NCBI GenBank assembly: GCA_900107185.1
Contig: FNPA01000016.1
Span: 1 to 52,607, forward strand
Reading direction: 5' to 3'
DNA length: 52,607 nucleotides
Origin: Ruminococcaceae bacterium YAD3003
GTDB taxonomy: Bacteria; Bacillota; Clostridia; Saccharofermentanales; Saccharofermentanaceae
Under the pieces are notes generated by a model. That model saw only the letters and a list, made by a program, of their open reading frames with translations, searched no databases and was not told the origin of the DNA. A program made the position numbers and the translations under genes. Positions 8,638 to 17,810 of this stretch are shown in pieces. Within the stretch, counting starts at the first letter, position 1. Every line of letters begins with the position of its first letter.

Positions 8638-9603
8638 TTGAAACTTATAGGAGTTAAAGAGTTTTATAACATTACTCGCGCGAAAGTCGTGTCCGCCATT
8701 AACTGCGCCATCGTAGTTACGGTATGTGCTACGGCAACTTTTGCTGTGGATACTGCATTAGACTCCACTACCGTACAGGCTAAGCCTATCGAGACTTTCC
8801 CGCAATCAACAGAGAACGTTGTAATAGTTGATCCGACTGAAACAGAAGAGACAACCGAGACATCTACAGACAACACTGATACAACAGAAACAACAGTAAA
8901 AGTAACTGTTGTTTCTACCCCTTCAGCAACAAGTGAGACCAGTGAAACTTCTGAGACATCAGAAACAGAAGGAACAGAAGAAACGCAGGCTACAACTGAA
9001 GCAACAGAAGCTTTCACAGAAAAAGAACTTTATCTGACTGTATATGCAACAACTACCATTAACGTAAGAACCGGCCCGGGCACAAATTACGATGTAGTAA
9101 AGAGTGTTTTCGCAGGTGACCAGATCGATGTCGTTGCTGTCACTTCCAATGGCTGGTACAAGACCTATAACGGTAACTACGTAAAGGCAGACCTCACTAC
9201 AGAGAGCAAGCCTACGAATACACCGAAGCCGACACCGAAGCCGACTTCAAATTATGTTGAAGAGACAACCAAAGCTACAGAGGCTCCGAAGCCGGCACCT
9301 TCAAATGACGGTAATACATGTACTATTACTTTCTATGGTCCCCAGCTCATGAGCGACGGTTCTTACAACAAGAGTACTGCAACAGGAACCACATGTACCG
9401 AAGGCCGCACCTGCGCTGCTGACTGGTCTATCTACCCTAAAGGAACCGTAATCTATATTGAGAATGATCCTTTGGGCGGCGACGGATATTACACTGTTGA
9501 AGACAAGGGGCCGGGGGTTCAGGGTTACCACATCGACATCTACGCAGAGGACGGTGAATCAGGCAACCATTCTACCTGCAAACGTACGGTTTACGTAGCT
9601 TAA
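8638..9603 (+). CDS. Exported SH3b and 3D-domain cell-wall protein
   Basis: A 321-residue exported protein. A basic N-terminus and hydrophobic segment (about 16-37) act as signal peptide or anchor. A Thr/Glu-rich linker (60-127) follows, then a bacterial SH3 domain (132-186, with NVRTGPGTNY), a Pro/Thr/Lys linker, and a C-terminal 3D domain (225-321). The three aspartates that name the 3D family are visible as Asp262 (ADWSIYPKGT), Asp289 (VEDKG) and Asp300 (HIDIY). This is the double-psi barrel fold of MltA/Rpf/YuiC-like enzymes, so peptidoglycan lytic activity is likely. The start is TTG with AAGGAG 11 bp upstream; no better ATG exists. Linkers rich in Thr and Pro suggest extension through the wall. 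The stop is 69 bp before the RNase J start. Confidence 0.85.
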   Translation: MKLIGVKEFYNITRAKVVSAINCAIVVTVCATATFAVDTALDSTTVQAKPIETFPQSTENVVIVDPTETEETTETSTDNTDTTETTVKVTVVSTPSATSETSETSETSETEGTEETQATTEATEAFTEKELYLTVYATTTINVRTGPGTNYDVVKSVFAGDQIDVVAVTSNGWYKTYNGNYVKADLTTESKPTNTPKPTPKPTSNYVEETTKATEAPKPAPSNDGNTCTITFYGPQLMSDGSYNKSTATGTTCTEGRTCAADWSIYPKGTVIYIENDPLGGDGYYTVEDKGPGVQGYHIDIYAEDGESGNHSTCKRTVYVA

Positions 9604-9620
9604 GATACGATTATCTTTTC

Positions 9621-9651
9621 AAATACTTCTCCATTCAGATGGGAAGTATTT
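9621..9651 (+). terminator. Weak hairpin between the wall-protein gene and the RNase J gene
   Basis: AAATACTTC and its perfect inverse GAAGTATTT are separated by 13 bases. Only a short T-rich tail follows, so it may attenuate or protect the upstream mRNA rather than stop transcription fully. Confidence 0.45.
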
Positions 9652-9672
9652 GTTATGTATAGAGGCACAATT

Positions 9673-11424
9673 ATGAGTAGTAACGCAAAAAGACACGGAT
9701 ACAATAATCCGAAGTATAAGAACACGAATCCGGTTAAGATAATTCCTTTGGGTGGAATCGGTGAGATTGGTAAGAACATGACCGCTTTTGAATACGGCAA
9801 CGACATTATCATCGTCGATTGCGGTATGAGTTTCCCTGAAGAAAACATGCCCGGTGTTGACTGTGTTATCCCCGATTTCACTTATCTGAGACGCAACCAG
9901 GAGAAGATCCGCGGCATCCTTATCACGCACGGACACGAGGACCACATTGGTTCTCTCCCCTATTTTCTCAGAGAGTTTAAGTGTCACGTATTCGGCGGCA
10001 CCATGGCTATCGAGCTTATCAAGCTAAAGCTCCAGGATAAGAACGTTCCTTTCGAGGGGATCAAGTTATCAACATGTAAGAACGGCGACGTCGTCCAGCT
10101 CGGTAATGCTTTCTCAGCAGAGTTCATCAGAGTAAACCATTCAATTGCCGATTCATACGCACTCTGCATCAACACACCTGTCGGTAAGATCGTTCACTCC
10201 GGCGACTTCAAGATCGACTACACTCCGATCAACGGTAAGACCATCAATCTTCAGCGTCTTGGCGAGCTCGGCAAAGAAGGCGTCCTGATGTTTATGTGCG
10301 AGAGCACGAACGTAGAGATCGAAGGTTTCTCGCCCTCCGAAAAGCACGTCGGCGAAGCTTTCTCTCATTACTTTCGAAAGGCAGAAGGCCGCATAATCGT
10401 TGCCACCTTCTCATCTCACGTCCACCGCATGCAGCAGATCATCACGGCAGCCGAGAAGTACAACAGACACATCTGTCTGTCCGGCCGTTCCATGATCCAG
10501 GTATTCAATATCGCAAACTCTTTGGGCTACATCGACATCCAGCCTGACACTCTGATAGACATCGATTCCATCGATAATTATCCGGACAACAGGATCGTTA
10601 TCCTCACAACCGGTTCACAGGCTGAGCCTATGAGCGCCCTCACACGTATGGCGTTCAATTCACACCGCTCTGTAGACATCCAGAAGGGTGATACGGTAAT
10701 CATCTCCGCTGACCCTATTCCGGGCAACGAGAAGCCTATCTACCGCGTAATCAACGAGCTCTACAAGAAGGGCGCGCACGTTATCTACCAGTCACTTGCT
10801 GACGTTCATGTATCAGGCCACGCATACAGAGACGAGCTCATGATGCTCCACACGCTCATTAAGCCTAAGTATTTCATTCCTGTTCACGGTGAATACAGAA
10901 TGCTCTGCCTCCACAAGGAGATGGCTGTGAGCCTCGGCATGAACGAGGACAATGTTTATATCATTGAGAACGGCGATGTATTATCACTTACAGAAGACGG
11001 CGCGAAAATCACAGACCACGTACCCGCCTCCCCTGTCCTTATCGACGGAACAGCTACTGTAGATGCCGATGACAGGATCCTAACAGACAGAATCCACTTA
11101 GGTGAAGACGGATGTCTCGCAATCGCTATCACTGTTGATGAACGCACAGGCGATCTCGCGTGCTCACCTGCAGTTAATTCAATGGGCTGCTTTGACAGCG
11201 ACGATATGGATGTTCTCTACGAACTCATTTCTGATAAAGTTGACGACCTTCTGAAGCAGGCCAGCAACAAGGCCGGCAGCATCGAGGCATTCCTCGAGAA
11301 GCGTAACTTCAGGGAGCATATCAAGAACTTCGTTCATTCGAAGTCAGGCAGAAAGCCTATGATCATCTTCAATATCAGTTATGTTAACGGATATTCGGAT
11401 GACGAATACTACGGCGATACCTGA
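9673..11424 (+). CDS. rnj: Ribonuclease J
   Basis: A 583-residue metallo-beta-lactamase/beta-CASP nuclease with the 5'-3' exonuclease and endonuclease activity that dominates mRNA turnover and rRNA/sRNA maturation in Bacillota lacking RNase E. The zinc-binding motif HGHEDHIG is at about residues 86-93, further metal ligands lie in VNHSIADS and HSGDFK, and the beta-CASP and RMMBL regions follow (VHVSGHA; PVHGE). Length is normal. I start the protein at the second ATG, which has AGAGG seven bases upstream; an ATG 18 bp earlier lacks a site. A two-sided terminator follows. It is the only RNase J in the window, so J1 versus J2 cannot be decided. Confidence 0.96.
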   Translation: MSSNAKRHGYNNPKYKNTNPVKIIPLGGIGEIGKNMTAFEYGNDIIIVDCGMSFPEENMPGVDCVIPDFTYLRRNQEKIRGILITHGHEDHIGSLPYFLREFKCHVFGGTMAIELIKLKLQDKNVPFEGIKLSTCKNGDVVQLGNAFSAEFIRVNHSIADSYALCINTPVGKIVHSGDFKIDYTPINGKTINLQRLGELGKEGVLMFMCESTNVEIEGFSPSEKHVGEAFSHYFRKAEGRIIVATFSSHVHRMQQIITAAEKYNRHICLSGRSMIQVFNIANSLGYIDIQPDTLIDIDSIDNYPDNRIVILTTGSQAEPMSALTRMAFNSHRSVDIQKGDTVIISADPIPGNEKPIYRVINELYKKGAHVIYQSLADVHVSGHAYRDELMMLHTLIKPKYFIPVHGEYRMLCLHKEMAVSLGMNEDNVYIIENGDVLSLTEDGAKITDHVPASPVLIDGTATVDADDRILTDRIHLGEDGCLAIAITVDERTGDLACSPAVNSMGCFDSDDMDVLYELISDKVDDLLKQASNKAGSIEAFLEKRNFREHIKNFVHSKSGRKPMIIFNISYVNGYSDDEYYGDT

Positions 11425-11446
11425 TAACCGGATTTGATAAAAACAG

Positions 11447-11477
11447 AGGCTGTCTCAAACATCGAGGCAGCCTTTTT
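11447..11477. terminator. Bidirectional terminator between rnj and rel
   Basis: AGGCTGTCTC and GAGGCAGCCT form a 10-bp stem (one wobble) with a 7-base loop, flanked by A-rich and T-rich tracts, so it can serve both convergent genes. Its stem belongs to a motif repeated at 38934 and 43636. Confidence 0.85.
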
Positions 11478-14070
11478 AATTTCTGATAACGTCTACTACG
11501 TCTTTAACTCTAAGGATCCTGTCGCACGTACGGTCTAACTGTTCGCGGCCGGAAACATTTACAGTTACGAAGATCCTTGCCTCAGGACCGTCTACAACAG
11601 TGTTGAGCTTAACGATATTGATCTTCTCTTCGTTGATCTTGTCGAGAACGTCGATAAGAAGTCCGTTGCGGTCCATGGCAACAACAACGAGCTGTACATC
11701 ATAGCTCGAGAACTTCGCCTTTGACAGCCACCTTACGGCAACGAGACGCTGGTACTTCTGCTCATCCTTATCGGACTTTCCACGGTTCTTAATGATATTA
11801 AGAATGTTCTTGCAGTTAACCTTGTGAATACCTACACCCTTTTCCTGTGTAACATATCCTATGATCTCATCACCGAATACAGGATGGCAGCACTTAGAGA
11901 TGTGCGTAGCGATAGTATCGAGGCCGTTAACTACAACTGCATCATTGCTCTGCGCGCGTCTTGCGGAATCGCTTCTCGCACCTCTGGAAGGCTTAGCAGC
12001 ATTTGCAGCAGCCGTATTAATGTCAGTACCTGTCTGGTGCGGATCGATGCTGAGCGCATTGATCTTTGAAATATCGTAGTCGAGAACCTGCTTCGAACTC
12101 TCAGGTGCCTTAACCTTTGAATTCTTTGAATTACGTGTCTGGTCTGCTTTACCGAGTTCGATCGGAAGCTCGTTCGGGCTGTATGCGACGTTACCGTCTG
12201 CAGTAACACGATAGCCTAATGCGCGGCGCTCTTCTTCAGAGATATTTCTGATATAGTCATCACGAAGTCGTGAGAACACTTTGCTGACACTGATAGAACC
12301 GTATCCCAATGCTGCGAACATGTCGTCCAAAGACTGGAAGTTATTACGCTTCAGAATGATCTCAATTGACTTATGCATCAGGAGCTTTGTAGGCTCAAAT
12401 CCGTTACGTGTAATCTCATTTGTGAGCATCTCACGTCCGGCAGTTATGTTCTCGCCTCTAGCTTCTTTCTTAAACCATGCGTTGATCTTAGACTTAGCAT
12501 TAGCAGTACGCGCAATGGATACCCAGTCACGCGAAGGTCCCTTAACGAGCTTTGCAGAAGACTGAATCTCAACGATGTCGCTGTTCTTCAATTCATAAGA
12601 CAGCGGAACGATACGTCCGTTAACCTTTGCACCGTGCATGTGGTTACCGATGCCTGAGTGGATCGCATACGCAAAATCAATAGGGCATGAACCCTTCGGC
12701 AGCTTGATAACTTCGTGCTTCGGTGTGTAAACGAAGATCTCATCAGGCGCGATATTCATCTTGAACGATTCGAGGAACTCACCGGAGTCGGTAAGCTCGT
12801 TCTGCGAATCGATGATCTGTCTCATCTCATTGATCTTTGTATCATATCTGTCAGCCTTAAATTCAGATGAATTGCCGGCCTCCTTGTAATGCCAGTGAGC
12901 AGCGATACCGAACTCTGCGATCTGATGCATCGCAAATGTCCTTATCTGCACCTCGAAAGGTGTTCCCGTATGGCTTACAACAGTCGTATGAATGGACTGA
13001 TACTTGTTCTCCTTAGGCATCGCGATATAGTCCTTGAAACGTCCGGGAACGTGCTGGTACATCTCATGGATAATTCCCAATACCTGATAGCATTCGATGA
13101 CTTCGTCAACAATGATTCTGCATGCAAAGAGGTCGTAGATCTCATCGATTGTCTTACCCTTCTCATGCATCTTCTTATAGATGCTGTAGAAGTGCTTCGG
13201 ACGTCCTTCAATGTCATAGTGAACGATGCCGTTCTCTTCGAGCTTGCCGCGGATCTCAGAGACAACTTCCTCCATGAAGTTTTCTCTCTGCGCGCGGTTA
13301 CCGTTAACGAGTTTTACGAGTTCATAGTAATCATCGGGATGGAGATAACGAAGACAGAGGTCTTCTAATTCCCACTTGATCTTATAGATACCGAAACGCC
13401 CTGCGAAAGGAACGTATATATCGAGTGTTTCCTGAGCCTTCTCGATCTGCTTCTCGGGGCTCATGGACTTCAGGGTTCTCATGTTATGCAGACGGTCAGC
13501 GAGCTTAATGAAGATAACTCTGATGTCGTCTGTGAGGGCGATGAACATCTTTCGAACGTTAGATGCCTGAATATCCTGCTTTGAATTATAGACGACGTTA
13601 TCAAGACTTAAGTTGAGTTTTGTAACGCCGTCAACGAGACTGCATACGACGGCACCGAACTTCTCGGTTACCATCTCATCGTCAACTATAGTATCTTCAA
13701 TAGTATCGTGAAGGAGCGCTGCAATGATCGTGTTAACATCGACCTTAAGGTCTGCAAGGATCATGGCAACAGCAACAGGGTGAATGATATAAGGCTCGCC
13801 CGTCTTACGCTTCTGGTTACGGTGTGCCTTGTATGCAAAAACAAATGCCTTACGGAGCTTATCCTTATCCTTCTCGATATCATTCTCATCGAGATTTGCT
13901 GCTCTCGCATAAGAATCGTAGAGTTTCAGGATTTCCTGGAATCTGTCCGTAAGATCCTGGGGAATTTCAGGCACCTGATTGTCGTCCTGAAGATACGCAC
14001 GTTCAGTCTCAGCCTGAACGACCTCTTCAGTTACGGCATCAAACAATCTGTCATTCTTATTGTCAGTCAC
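11476..14070 (-). CDS. rel: Bifunctional (p)ppGpp synthetase/hydrolase Rel
   Basis: An 864-residue stringent-response enzyme. The N-terminal HD hydrolase domain is intact (HPVAVAMILADL, LLHDTIEDT, LADRLHNMRTL), which fits a bifunctional Rel and not a hydrolase-dead RelA. The RelA/SpoT synthetase domain follows (about 255-370; KMHEKGKTIDEIYDL), then TGS (about 415-480), a linker that is unusually rich in Ala/Ser/Asn (about 640-700), a zinc-finger/CC motif (HISKCCHP) and a C-terminal ACT domain. It degrades and makes (p)ppGpp in response to ribosome stalling. The start is GTG, overlapping the recJ stop by 8 bp (GTGACTGA) with AGGAG upstream, so the two genes are coupled. The gene pair order recJ-rel is common in Clostridia. 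Confidence 0.97.
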   Translation of the reverse strand: MTDNKNDRLFDAVTEEVVQAETERAYLQDDNQVPEIPQDLTDRFQEILKLYDSYARAANLDENDIEKDKDKLRKAFVFAYKAHRNQKRKTGEPYIIHPVAVAMILADLKVDVNTIIAALLHDTIEDTIVDDEMVTEKFGAVVCSLVDGVTKLNLSLDNVVYNSKQDIQASNVRKMFIALTDDIRVIFIKLADRLHNMRTLKSMSPEKQIEKAQETLDIYVPFAGRFGIYKIKWELEDLCLRYLHPDDYYELVKLVNGNRAQRENFMEEVVSEIRGKLEENGIVHYDIEGRPKHFYSIYKKMHEKGKTIDEIYDLFACRIIVDEVIECYQVLGIIHEMYQHVPGRFKDYIAMPKENKYQSIHTTVVSHTGTPFEVQIRTFAMHQIAEFGIAAHWHYKEAGNSSEFKADRYDTKINEMRQIIDSQNELTDSGEFLESFKMNIAPDEIFVYTPKHEVIKLPKGSCPIDFAYAIHSGIGNHMHGAKVNGRIVPLSYELKNSDIVEIQSSAKLVKGPSRDWVSIARTANAKSKINAWFKKEARGENITAGREMLTNEITRNGFEPTKLLMHKSIEIILKRNNFQSLDDMFAALGYGSISVSKVFSRLRDDYIRNISEEERRALGYRVTADGNVAYSPNELPIELGKADQTRNSKNSKVKAPESSKQVLDYDISKINALSIDPHQTGTDINTAAANAAKPSRGARSDSARRAQSNDAVVVNGLDTIATHISKCCHPVFGDEIIGYVTQEKGVGIHKVNCKNILNIIKNRGKSDKDEQKYQRLVAVRWLSKAKFSSYDVQLVVVAMDRNGLLIDVLDKINEEKINIVKLNTVVDGPEARIFVTVNVSGREQLDRTCDRILRVKDVVDVIRN

Positions 14071-16204
14071 CTATTATTCTCCTATAAACCTCAGAATCAC
14101 TGAGTTTTACTTTATCGCCTGTCTTCAGGATATTGAAGCAGACGGTCATCGGCGTAACAGATCTGAGCCTGATGAGGTTGCAGTCAGCAAAGACCTCTAG
14201 GCACCTTTTGACCTGGAACGGCGTGCATGCTACATCATAATTGTTAGATACCAATCTTGCAAGAAGGTCGATATCCACAGTAGACATCGCAGTACCTCCG
14301 AACTTCTCTATCGCCTTATAGCAGGCGCCGAACTGCTCGGATGTAGGCTTCATCTCAGATTCAATATTCTCGCCCGGAGCCATCTTGGCGATCTGGTTCA
14401 TTGCAAGGCCGCTTGTGTAGAGCTTTTCTGCAATATCAGCCTTCTGCCACATGAAACCTTCCTCGTATCTGGGTCTTATATCCTCCAGATGAAGGCTAAG
14501 GGATGTCTCTCCCCTGTAGCAGTATTCATTGATTGTATATGCAATATCTATGGTGTCGCCCGCTCTTAATATATTGTAATAGTCACCCATTCCGAATCCG
14601 ACGGCAGACAGGTTCGCTTCGCCCTTGCTGTCTGTCAGATCTAGTCTTATGTGTGCGCCGTTACTCATCTGCGCGATACCGGAAATAATGAGTCCGTTAG
14701 TAACAAAGATCGGCTTCGGGTTGCCAATACCAAAAGGTCTTAACTTACTTACCTGACGGTAAGATTCAAAACTAAGGCCTTCGGGCATTATCTCGCACTC
14801 GGCATTGATGACATTATCTTCATCAGCCTCACCCGACTGTCCCTTCTCTTCGAAAATTTTTGCTGACTCTTTCTCGAGAGCTTCCATAAACGCACCCATC
14901 TCGGTCTTTCTTACGAGCATTCCGGCAGCCTTCTTATGACCTCCGAAATTAACCAGATAATCAGAGATGCGTGTTAAACAGTCGTACAAATCGAAATCGC
15001 CATAAGCTCTGCCTGAACCCTTAGCGCAGCCCGGCTCTGTGGCATCGTCCGTAAATACCAATGCAGATCTGCCATAGAACTGTGACAGCTTACCTGCAAC
15101 GATTCCGAGAACTCCCTGGTGCCAGTCCTTGCCGTATACAACGATAGGTCCGCAAGTATTTGTGAGCGACCACTTGTCAGGTCTTGCTGGGTTCTCTAAC
15201 TGCGCCCTCGCCTCATCGAAAACCTTGGCCTCTATTTCCTTACGCTCATCATTCTCTCTTGTGAGGTCCTGTGCGGCAGTCTTAGCCTCAGTCGGATTAT
15301 TCTCAAGGAAGAGTTTCAATGCATCAGCAGAATCGTACAGTCTTCCTGCAGCATTGATTCTCGGTACGAAATTAAAAGAGATAAACGTCTCATCAAGTGT
15401 CTTTCCGGGTGCTAAGAGCATCTCATTCATGACACCAACACCGACATTTGAAGGATTCTTCATGCTCTTAAAGGCACGCTTGATAATAGTTCTGTTCTCA
15501 TTGGTAACTGACACGAGGTCAGCGATCGTAGCGATGCCTGCGAGCTCAACTGCCTGTCTCCAAATGTTGCCTGTAACCTTATGCGTTCCGTCCTTACCCA
15601 GAGCCTCAACGAGCTTCAGGGCAACGCCTGCACCACACAGGTCGATAAACGGATATGTGTTATCAGGTCGCTTCGCGCAGATAACGCAGTCAGCCGGCGG
15701 CAATTCGTCCTTAACGTTGTGGTGGTCAGTAACGATTACCTTGATGCCGCGGTGCTTTAATTCCTGTACTGTATCGACATTGGTAACACCGCAGTCAACA
15801 GTGATTACGAGTTCAGGATTGTGGGCAATAACCTTGTCCATGATCTTCTCTGTAAGTCCATAGCCATGCTCACTTCTATGCGGCACGATGTATTCGACAT
15901 CTGCCTGATGACTTCTGAAATATCTTACGAGGATAGATGTGGCAGTGACTCCGTCGCAATCGTAGTCACCATATACGAGTATCCTGCCGTGGTTATCAAT
16001 GGTCTCATTGATAAGGTTTACGGCCTCACGCATGTCTTTGTAAAGGAACGGATCGTGCCAGATTCCGTCTTCTTCGGAGAGGAATTGTTCCTCATCCTGT
16101 CCCTCGGCGATTCCGCGGTTCTTAAGCAAAACGCCAAGCAGCGCATCGGCATCCTCGACCTTGCGAGAAGCCGATAAGCGCCAGGTCTTACCGGTCAATA
16201 ACAT
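14063..16204 (-). CDS. recJ: Single-stranded-DNA-specific exonuclease RecJ
   Basis: A 713-residue DHH-family 5'-3' exonuclease acting in recombination and mismatch/base-excision repair. Seen are motif I (YGDYDCDGVTATS), motif III (VTDHHN), the DHHA1 glycine-rich motif (VNFGGHKKAAGM) and the OB domain that holds ssDNA (about 455-560). About 130 residues beyond the OB fold make it longer than the minimal E. coli enzyme (577); such C-terminal extensions are usual in Bacillota. The ATG has only a weak ribosome site. A good promoter lies 34-62 bp upstream, and it is the first gene of the recJ-rel unit. Confidence 0.96.
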   Translation of the reverse strand: MLLTGKTWRLSASRKVEDADALLGVLLKNRGIAEGQDEEQFLSEEDGIWHDPFLYKDMREAVNLINETIDNHGRILVYGDYDCDGVTATSILVRYFRSHQADVEYIVPHRSEHGYGLTEKIMDKVIAHNPELVITVDCGVTNVDTVQELKHRGIKVIVTDHHNVKDELPPADCVICAKRPDNTYPFIDLCGAGVALKLVEALGKDGTHKVTGNIWRQAVELAGIATIADLVSVTNENRTIIKRAFKSMKNPSNVGVGVMNEMLLAPGKTLDETFISFNFVPRINAAGRLYDSADALKLFLENNPTEAKTAAQDLTRENDERKEIEAKVFDEARAQLENPARPDKWSLTNTCGPIVVYGKDWHQGVLGIVAGKLSQFYGRSALVFTDDATEPGCAKGSGRAYGDFDLYDCLTRISDYLVNFGGHKKAAGMLVRKTEMGAFMEALEKESAKIFEEKGQSGEADEDNVINAECEIMPEGLSFESYRQVSKLRPFGIGNPKPIFVTNGLIISGIAQMSNGAHIRLDLTDSKGEANLSAVGFGMGDYYNILRAGDTIDIAYTINEYCYRGETSLSLHLEDIRPRYEEGFMWQKADIAEKLYTSGLAMNQIAKMAPGENIESEMKPTSEQFGACYKAIEKFGGTAMSTVDIDLLARLVSNNYDVACTPFQVKRCLEVFADCNLIRLRSVTPMTVCFNILKTGDKVKLSDSEVYRRIIGD

Positions 16205-16237
16205 AAAACTAATCTCAACTTTATCTTTATTGGCACT

Positions 16238-16266
16238 ATTATAACGGAATGTACATAGGTTTACAA
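16238..16266 (-). promoter_or_regulatory. Promoter of the recJ-rel operon
   Basis: On the minus strand TTGTAA and a perfect TATAAT are separated by 17 bp. The -10 box lies 34 bp before the recJ ATG. Confidence 0.65.
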
Positions 16267-16387
16267 AGTCGGAATCCTAAAATTAATCACAGCCGCTTGA
16301 TAATTAGTCTCAATCTTCACGAAAACAGTTGAAATATACTTTTCATAATCTAGGATTGTAAGCATTCACCCACTATAAACAGCCCGG

Positions 16388-16568
16388 CAGACATTTTTGC
16401 GATAACAACACAATTTGTCTGTGCATCAGTGATCCAAAACTGCGTTTTTAAGGTTTTAAGCAGACATTTTTGAAGGATTTTGAATTTTCGTATGTTCAAA
16501 CAATTCATTAAGAGCAGTTTTCGAGAGTAACGCACAGACAAATACTTCAATCAATCCAAAAATGTCTG
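16388..16568. repeat. Two-block inverted-repeat element upstream of a nuclease gene
   Basis: Left arm: CAGACATTTTTG (16388-16399), 13 bp, ATTTGTCTGTGC (16413-16424). Right arm: GCACAGACAAAT (16532-16543), 13 bp, CAAAAATGTCTG (16557-16568). Both 12-bp blocks are perfect inverse matches and the 13-bp gap is the same on both sides although its sequence differs. A third, direct copy of CAGACATTTTTG is at 16461-16472. The rest of 16205-16595 holds the recJ promoter and nothing else recognised. The element ends 27 bp before the downstream ATG. Confidence 0.85.
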
Positions 16569-16595
16569 TCAGCCTCAAATAATAAGGAGCCTGAA

Positions 16596-17399
16596 ATGTA
16601 CAATTCAGCACAATTGCTCATAACTCTTGAACAGATGTCAAAAGATATCTCGGAACGCATTAGGAAGATCAGCCTTCGTCTCGAAAACTCTCCTCCCGGC
16701 TCTTTGCGTATCAATAAAAACAGAAAAAGCTACCAATACTATCACCGAATCAACCCGAGCGACCCGCAGGGAAAATACATCCCGGAAAAATACCATTACA
16801 TCGCCGTCAGTCTTGCACAAAAAGACTATGACAAAAAACTGATTAAAACACTTATAGACCAGCAAAAAGCTATTGATCGTTTTCTAAAAGATTATGACCC
16901 TGATGCAATTCAACGGGTTTATGCGGATTTGAGCGAGCCACGTCAGAAATTAGTTTCTTCTGAATATCTGAGTGACGAAGAGTTCATTAAGCAGTGGTTG
17001 AACACGCCCTATGCCAGGCTGGGTTTCAATAAGAACGACCCGGAATACTATACCGCCAAAGGTGAACGCGTCAGGTCTAAATCAGAAATACTGATAGCCG
17101 ATGCGCTCTACCGACACAATATTCCTTACAGATATGAATTCCCAGTTTATCAAAACGGTGTAATCATGTCAGCTCCAGATTTTAATTGCCTTAACGTAAG
17201 ATTGCGCAAGGAATACTATTGGGAACATCTGGGAAAACTAGGAGATAAGGAATATGCTGACCGCAATGTCAGAAAACTGGAGAAATATTCACTCGCCGGG
17301 GATTTTGATGAAACAATATTGATCTTAACATTTGAGACAGACAGCAGGCCCTTAAACACTAGGGTAATAGAAGAGAAGATCCGCAAATTCCTGCTCTGA
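16596..17399 (+). CDS. Putative PD-(D/E)XK-superfamily nuclease, orphan
   Basis: A 267-residue soluble protein that I cannot assign to a named gene. The N-terminal 90 residues look helical and basic. The C-terminal half has the order expected of a PD-(D/E)XK nuclease core: a Glu in RSKSEILIADALY (motif I), PDF after a beta strand (motif II), and EYYWEHLG (motif III, with E-x-H in place of E-x-K), then a helix (NVRKLEKY) and a final strand (ILILTFE). Proteins of this layout occur as accessory genes in Clostridia, sometimes near defence or mobile genes. Here it stands alone, with AAGGAG before its ATG, behind a striking inverted-repeat element, and followed by a shared terminator. DNA cleavage or repair is an inference; the repeats could be its binding site or regulator. 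Confidence 0.6.
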   Translation: MYNSAQLLITLEQMSKDISERIRKISLRLENSPPGSLRINKNRKSYQYYHRINPSDPQGKYIPEKYHYIAVSLAQKDYDKKLIKTLIDQQKAIDRFLKDYDPDAIQRVYADLSEPRQKLVSSEYLSDEEFIKQWLNTPYARLGFNKNDPEYYTAKGERVRSKSEILIADALYRHNIPYRYEFPVYQNGVIMSAPDFNCLNVRLRKEYYWEHLGKLGDKEYADRNVRKLEKYSLAGDFDETILILTFETDSRPLNTRVIEEKIRKFLL

Positions 17400-17412
17400 G
17401 AACATAAAAAAA

Positions 17413-17437
17413 AGAGGTTACCCATAAGGTAACCTCT
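17413..17437. terminator. Bidirectional terminator between the nuclease gene and rpsU
   Basis: AGAGGTTACC and GGTAACCTCT form a perfect 10-bp stem with a CATAA loop. An A-run on the left serves rpsU on the minus strand; the right side is less T-rich for the plus gene. Confidence 0.9.
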
Positions 17438-17450
17438 CGTTTAAGTCTTA

Positions 17451-17624
17451 TTAATGCTTTCTCTTACGAGCTGCTTCAGACTTCTTCTTTCTCTTTACAG
17501 AAGGCTTCTCGTAATGTTCTCTCTTACGAACTTCTGCAAGAACGCCTGACTTTGCGCAAGAACGCTTAAATCTGCGAAGTGCACTGTCAAGGGACTCGCC
17601 TTCCTTAACCTTAATCTCAGACAT
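17451..17624 (-). CDS. rpsU: Small ribosomal subunit protein bS21
   Basis: A 57-residue, very basic ribosomal protein of the 30S platform involved in initiation. The sequence starts [20 protein letters not shown] and ends in the usual Lys/Arg-rich tail ([14 protein letters not shown]). The frame stays open 53 codons further upstream, but the real start is the ATG preceded by GAGAGGGGGG; the upstream part overlaps the promoter. It is monocistronic here, with a consensus promoter and its own terminator, as fits high and independent expression. Confidence 0.97.
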   Translation of the reverse strand: MSEIKVKEGESLDSALRRFKRSCAKSGVLAEVRKREHYEKPSVKRKKKSEAARKRKH

Positions 17625-17664
17625 CTTTATCCCCCCTCTCTTCGCGTGGATTTTGAACCGCCAT

Positions 17665-17693
17665 ATTATATAGGAGGCATTTAGTATTGTCAA
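17665..17693 (-). promoter_or_regulatory. Consensus sigma-A promoter of rpsU
   Basis: TTGACA (17693-17688), a 17-bp spacer and TATAAT (17670-17665) on the minus strand: both hexamers are perfect. The -10 box is 40 bp before the rpsU ATG. Confidence 0.92.
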
Positions 17694-17810
17694 ACCTTCT
17701 GTAACAAGGCATTCCCCACTTCTCACGCACATGCGGACATTAATATATGTTACAATCTCGAAAGTTTGGCCAGCCCGAAACATAAACCAAACTAAGGAGA
17801 CGGAGAGCGG

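Noticed and set aside
16350-16550. 66-residue minus-strand frame in the inverted-repeat region
   Set aside because: No ribosome site, and its sequence is dominated by the repeat blocks.
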